64,000 nucleotides of DNA from Filosporella fistucella (Eukaryota > Ascomycota > Leotiomycetes > Helotiales). Below are positions 59,386-64,000 of this stretch, piece after piece (the first letter of the stretch is position 1; each line of letters opens with the position of its first letter). The DNA is taken from the NCBI GenBank assembly GCA_030077755.1, contig JAQJZZ010000008.1, forward strand, positions 372,001 through 436,000, written 5' to 3'. The notes under the pieces were generated by a model. That model made no database searches. It saw nothing but the letters and a program-made list of their open reading frames with translations, and had not been told where the DNA came from. The translations under genes were made by a program, and so were the position numbers.

Positions 59386-60320
59386 TCACCTCTCCTCTCC
59401 TTCCTTAGGCACACTAACAAAAGCCGGCACAACCACAGAATTCAAATTTCTAAACGCCTTTGCGAATGGTCCTTCAGGAATACTTCCATCCCATTTATCT
59501 TCTACTTTTGTAATCCTCTGCGCCTGCCCTTCTTGCTTGGTGTAGATATCAACAATAGAAGAAATGGTCTGCTCAGACCCGATCCCTTTGATTTTATACC
59601 GTGTTTTCATGGATACGGAAATAGGGTTTCCGGAGGAGGTGACGAGGGATTGGAGAGGTTCCTTGGTGTATGTTAGTTGGGTTTGGGTTTTGCTTTGATT
59701 GGCGAGAGGGCAGCAGAGGAAGGAAAGGGGAGTGAAAGCTTGTGGAGAGAAAAATACTTACAATCTCACTGAACGCAGCTTTTAATCCATACCATTGCGC
59801 CTCAAATTGTTTCCTTCCTTGCGCTTGGGTAAGCGGATCATTGAACGTAGCGTCGTCTGTCCAGAGCGCGAGTTTCGCTTTCGTTGGGAGACCTTTGAAT
59901 AACTAATTTTGAATCTTATTAGCTTTCTTTCTCAAAACAAAACTTCATTTCCACTGTATCGTGAAAACAGAACGCCACTTAATCATTTCTGAAATCAAGG
60001 AAAGAAGTAATCACAAGAATGGGAAGATAGTTGTTAGAAGAGGGGAAAGAGAATCATACATCCAAAACACTCCCCACAACAACTTTCTGCTCCACACTTA
60101 ATTCCACCCCCTTGTCTGTCTGTACCTGACTCTGTATCCCTAATTCCTGCTCTTTTGCCTGAGCGGATGTATTGGAAGAAGAAGACATTTCAGCGCGTTT
60201 TTGGATCTGAGCTGTTTGGGATGGGATGCCTGACATGTGGAAATATAATGTATTTCCGGATCTGACAGCTGGAATAGGGGTTCTAGCGATGATTCGTGTG
60301 ATGGGACGAGTGAAGGACAT
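59386..60320 (-). CDS. NTF2/SnoaL-like fold protein, likely mitochondrial
   Basis: Three exons (60320-60060, 59902-59762, 59661-59386) encode 225 residues. MSFTRPITRIIARTPIPAVR is rich in Arg and lacks acids, as in mitochondrial presequences. After a low-complexity linker (QKRAEMSSSSNTSAQAKEQE) come segments fitting an NTF2-like cone: LALWTDDATFNDPLTQAQGR, QFEAQWYGLKAAF, SVSMKTRYKIKGIG, and QAQRITKVEDKWDGSIPEGP. The middle exon is needed for the fold. It recalls a widespread fungal protein of unknown role in which a WTxDAxFxDP motif is conserved. No active-site claim is made. Splice phases are all 0. Confidence 0.75.
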
Positions 60321-60941
60321 GAATAGTCCTTAGTTAATAATGATATTGTTTAATCGCAAGATAAAACAGGCTTTGCAATTAAAAAAAATGGCAAGAGAAA
60401 ATAAAGTGATAAGACGAGAAGACAGCTATATATCTACTACCTTACCTTATGTAAGGAAGAACACTTACAAACGCGTCACAACTGATGTCGAGGACTGAGC
60501 GTGAGGAGAGCAAAAGTCTGTTGACATCATCACTTTGTGAGCTACATAGAGCTCGGAGCTTGAGATGGTGGCGGGGCGAGCGGCTTCGCCACTGCGAATG
60601 TGACAGTGGAATTCTGTATGTACCCCGCCCCTGCCTTGGTGTAGCAGCGCTGGATAAGGAGGTGTTATTTGATGGTAGGTAAGGAAGAATTAATGTATGG
60701 GACTTTGAGATTGAGCAAATTGGCAATAAATGGAAAATGAATGAAGAGGAATGCAGCTGATATGAGCGAGAATTTTAGACTTATGTGTTTTCGTTGCTGA
60801 CCGTGGAATTTTTGATTGATCAAGTGCAATCTGGACAACAATTGGGAAGGAATATATTTTATTTATGGATATCATTTATCATTTTATTCTTGTTCCTATC
60901 TTTTCCAAGAACTCCTTTTTTCAATCTCCTCGTTTTTGGCT
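60321..60941. other. Intergenic, nothing recognised
   Basis: Promoter side of the NTF2-like gene and 3' side of the mutase gene. Short frames only. Confidence 0.5.
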
Positions 60942-62608
60942 TTACTTCGCACCACCCTCCTGCCTCACAACGCCTGCAACCTTACTCGCCAAATCATCTG
61001 CTTCACTCCTCGTAGCAGCCTCCGCGTACACTCGAACTGCATCTTCTGTGCCTGAAGCTCTAGCAAAGGATCTTCCGTCTTTGAATTTCTTTACTAGGGC
61101 ATCGATTTGATCTTGTACACCTTGTGGCTCTACTAGTTTCCGCTCCGCATCTGTGGTTTTGAAGAGATTTCGATCACCGACTTCAACACGGACGAGTCGG
61201 TTGGGGAGATCGACATATGTGAGATCCCATTCACGAGGAGTCCAGGTTTTGTGGGCTAGAATGGTTTCAACGAGAAGCATGTCTGAGAGAGCATCTCCAA
61301 CCGTCTGGTTGATAAGGTCGGCCAATGCGTTTAGTGTCTCGAGAGCTTGTGCTTGAGCAGGGGATTCTGGCTCTTTGGTCTTGAATGCCTTCAAGGCTTG
61401 TTGGGAGAAGACGACAGTTCCGTGGCCATTCGCCTCGAAGTATACACCCACATCAAATTTTGTTGCGGCGTGATGAAGCCACTTCACACCAGTTGGTGTG
61501 CAGACAACTGGTAGTCCAAGTGATTTCTCAACATATTTTGTCGAGGCACCATTTGCATATGCAGTTTGTACAACACCAATCTTTAATTCATCGGCAAGCC
61601 GTGCTTCGCGAGCCAAATCTCCGATGAATGATGCTGCAAGTGTAGCAATCTTGTCCCCATCCAGTAATCGGAAACCGTGCTCTGGGTCTGTGAAGTAGTA
61701 GATAATACGGTCGGCATCACCATCCAACGAACAGCAGCGATCATTAGGACCAGCCTTGGAAGATGGTGGCGCTCGTTGCTTGGTTTTCACGAAATCTGCT
61801 CCACACTGGGACAGTCAGCCTCGAATTTTGCACATCAGAGAATAAATACCTCATGATTCAAAACTTCTGCCTTGAGCACATCATCATTGAGGATCTTAAC
61901 ATCTACACCACCTTCAGATGCTTTTGGCAAGAATTTGAGAAGTTCCGCCAATTTTGGTCCTCCGACACCATTTGCACAATCAACTGTCACAGCTCCGACC
62001 GTCTTCTTCCCCTTCATAGCCCGCACAAATGCAGCACTGAGCTTCTCGTAATATCCCTTCTCACTGACATCTCCATAGCTTTGTGGTGTTCCTTCGGTAT
62101 TGGTGCATCGTGTGAGATAGTGCAGTTGTGGTGTCGTCAAAAGCTTGTAGTCGGTGTATTCAGCTCCCGCAGACTCCAATGCATCCACCAAAGCATGTAC
62201 CAGTTTCGGACCACTCGGTCGAGTATCTCTAGCATAGATAACTCTTGCAGGCGTCTCTGGGTTGATCTTCAGCTTCTCCTCCAAGCTTTTATAAACCTTC
62301 GCCACGTCCTCATCTTTTGCATTAGCCAATTCGGTTGAGTATGCCTCCCAACTATTCTCCAACATCTCTCCCATCGGATCAACAAGCTTTACACCATTAT
62401 CCTCAGGAGGATTATGTGAAGCAGTGATCATAACACCAATTGTCTGCCCGCCGAGTTTTCGAGATCGTAGTGCAGCAACTAAGCCCACACGAAAGACGAC
62501 ACTATCGAGAAGGTTGGCCTTCATTCGGAAGCCAGCAGTGCCATATTGGAACACCCTGTCGACGGGCTTAGGATGCTTGTTCGATGCAGCGAGGATTTGT
62601 GCGTCCAT
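60942..62608 (-). CDS. PCM1: Phosphoacetylglucosamine mutase
   Basis: Two exons (62608-61850, 61805-60942) encode 540 residues, standard for eukaryotic AGM1. Near the N-terminus is FQYGTAGFR; the phosphoserine loop is TASHNP with S64. The metal loop is LDGDADRIIYY (D281, D283, D285). The sugar-binding loop is FEANGHGTVVF, and the C-terminal phosphate site is RASGTEDAVRVYAEA. The enzyme converts GlcNAc-6-phosphate to GlcNAc-1-phosphate, the step before UDP-GlcNAc, and thus supplies chitin, GPI anchors and N-glycans in the cytosol. The single intron is phase 0. It shares a short divergent promoter with MUS81. Confidence 0.97.
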
Positions 62609-63084
62609 GTTTGCGAGTTGGGAATTGAAGTCTGTTGAAGGTATTGATAGAGTGGGAATGTGTCTTTATGTTAAAAGCTGAGAGACAGCTGGATGGGCTG
62701 AGTGAGATCAACGTTCTCTCGTCTCGTCTCGTAAAGATGTGGAGGTGGGTTGAGTGGGCTGTGGCTTTCTATTTTGGTACTGCTGCTGGCAGTGGAGCTC
62801 ACACCGCCACGAAATGAGGGGCAGAAATTTGATGCTGCATCCTTGCAGGTCATGTGATAGCGTGTTTACTTGCAGAACGCGTCAATGACTTCCAGTTCAA
62901 TTCATCGCTCTTCCTCAACTCCTCTTCCTTGGCTCTCTGAACATCTACATATTCAATTGCATACTGATTTGCTTAAAAGCATCATCTGCTATATGATGTG
63001 AAGTTCCAGTGGTTCTCAATACCCTCGTTCGCTCCCTTTATTTACTTTCCTTGCCCTTGGCCCCCTCAATTTGCTATCATCACC
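62609..63084. other. Divergent promoter of mutase and MUS81
   Basis: 476 bases between two start codons pointing away from each other; no other feature is seen. Confidence 0.6.
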
Positions 63085-64000
63085 ATGGCTGAATGTGCAA
63101 ATGCACTTCTGCTATCATTCGTCAAGGTCTGGCTAGATAAAGCTAAAGAGCATAATTCCAAAGGTGTAACAACCTACAAAAAAGCATACGAATCTCTCAA
63201 AGCATGCCCTATGCCATTTGCACACCCCTCTGAATGTCAACAACTTACCGGTTTCGGCGAGAAACTTTGCAATCGATTGACGGACGAATTAAAAAATTAT
63301 TGCGATAAAAATGGGCTTCCGATGCCAGAGAGACCAAAGAAGAAAAGGAAGATAGTGCAGAATGCAGCAGGAGAGGATATCGAGGAGGTAACTCCCAAGA
63401 AGAAAGCCCGGACAGCGAAACCATATGTACCGGCCCTACGATCTGGGCCATATGCTATAATTCTTGCACTAGCGACTCTTGATGAAGGTGCAAAGGTCGG
63501 TCTAACAAAGCCTGAAGTTATAGAGCTGGCAGAAGAACATTGCGATGCTTCATTTTCGGCACCGATGGATCCTGGATCTTTCTATACAGCTTGGAGTTCA
63601 ATGAAGACTCTAATCACCAAAGACTTGGTATATGAGAAAGGCAGGCCCACAAGGAGGTACTTTCTCACAGATGATGGATGGGATGTTGCAAAGAGAATTA
63701 ATATGAGCCACGATCCAAGTAGAGGAAGGAATGATACTTTTATCAGCACCCAAAGGGTAAACGCTAGATCAGATGAGGACGTTTTCGTCGAGATTGACAG
63801 CCCAAAACGAAAGACAGATGATCCCTTGGATATCATCCCACAAGGAGACTCATCGATACCTGATTTTGCCCCTATCATCCTCGAGCCCGGCACTTTCACT
63901 GTCGAACTGGTTCTCGACGTTCGTGAAATACGAGCTAAGAAAGATAGGGACTATATGCAAAACAACCTGATAACCAAGGGTGTGACCCCCATAATGAAAG
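63085..64000 (+). CDS. MUS81: Crossover junction endonuclease MUS81, N-terminal half (runs off the right edge)
   Basis: One open exon from the ATG at 63085 to the window end, 305 codons. The start has the Mus81 helix-hairpin-helix-like domain (LLLSFVKVWLDKAKEHNSKG, KKAYESLKACPMPF, GFGEKLCNRL). A bipartite basic region follows (PKKKRKIV, PKKKART), likely nuclear localisation. Next is the winged-helix domain (YVPALRSGPYAIILALATLD, KPEVIELAEEHCD, GRPTRRYFLTDDGWDVA). The XPF-type nuclease domain begins at the edge with VELVLDVREIRAKKDRDYMQ. The metal-binding ERKxxxD core is beyond the window. With Eme1 it cuts 3' flaps and nicked Holliday junctions in stalled-fork repair. Confidence 0.95.
   Translation, partial: MAECANALLLSFVKVWLDKAKEHNSKGVTTYKKAYESLKACPMPFAHPSECQQLTGFGEKLCNRLTDELKNYCDKNGLPMPERPKKKRKIVQNAAGEDIEEVTPKKKARTAKPYVPALRSGPYAIILALATLDEGAKVGLTKPEVIELAEEHCDASFSAPMDPGSFYTAWSSMKTLITKDLVYEKGRPTRRYFLTDDGWDVAKRINMSHDPSRGRNDTFISTQRVNARSDEDVFVEIDSPKRKTDDPLDIIPQGDSSIPDFAPIILEPGTFTVELVLDVREIRAKKDRDYMQNNLITKGVTPIMK

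Overview
The window is nuclear DNA from a filamentous ascomycete, probably a leotiomycete (Helotiales, Sclerotinia/Botrytis-like; inferred from protein style and gene set, not tested). Genes have many short introns (mostly 43-80 nt) with GT-AG ends and CTAAC/CTGAC-like branch sites. Contents include an 11-TM amino-acid permease, zinc-cluster regulator, MFS carrier, secreted CAZyme and fungal Brf1. I rebuilt the exons by hand; nearly all chosen splice sites keep frame to the stop codon.

Layout. 0-7 kb: 3' end of a PARP-fold gene, a cryptic small membrane-protein candidate, an amino-acid permease, a possible small secreted peptide and tRNA-Ala(TGC). 7.3-21.1 kb: a compact metabolic cluster without a PKS/NRPS/terpene backbone: cupin protein, FAD monooxygenase fused to an acetoacetate-decarboxylase-like domain, a regulator with two C2H2 fingers plus a Zn2Cys6 cluster, a short-chain dehydrogenase, a BBE-type FAD oxidase and an MFS transporter. 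This set could hydroxylate, oxidise, decarboxylate and transport a small (probably aromatic) compound under its own regulator; the substrate is unknown. 21.6-28 kb: PER1 (GPI-lipid remodelling), GH5 mannanase, riboflavin synthase and an unknown gene whose stop lies 5 nt from it.

28-35.3 kb: a secreted-protein block: bicupin oxalate decarboxylase, a signal-peptide-bearing selenium-binding/methanethiol-oxidase family protein and a DUF8021-like protein, followed by a divergent kinase. 37.9-40.4 kb: long-chain acyl-CoA synthetase. 42 kb: small secreted betagamma-crystallin-like protein. 42.4-52 kb: an unusual, fast-changing pocket with a 182-bp tandem duplication, a decayed array of about 115-bp units, a 107-bp duplication, a gene with an in-frame stop at a splice junction, a J-like protein without HPD, and a second candidate gene broken by one stop. 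52.2-64 kb: conserved housekeeping genes: SUR7/PalI-like membrane protein, BRF1 (Pol III), PRMT1, an NTF2-like mitochondrial candidate, phosphoacetylglucosamine mutase and the 5' half of MUS81.

The most interesting items for follow-up are the backbone-less cluster with its monooxygenase-decarboxylase fusion and the repeat-rich pocket at 45-52 kb.
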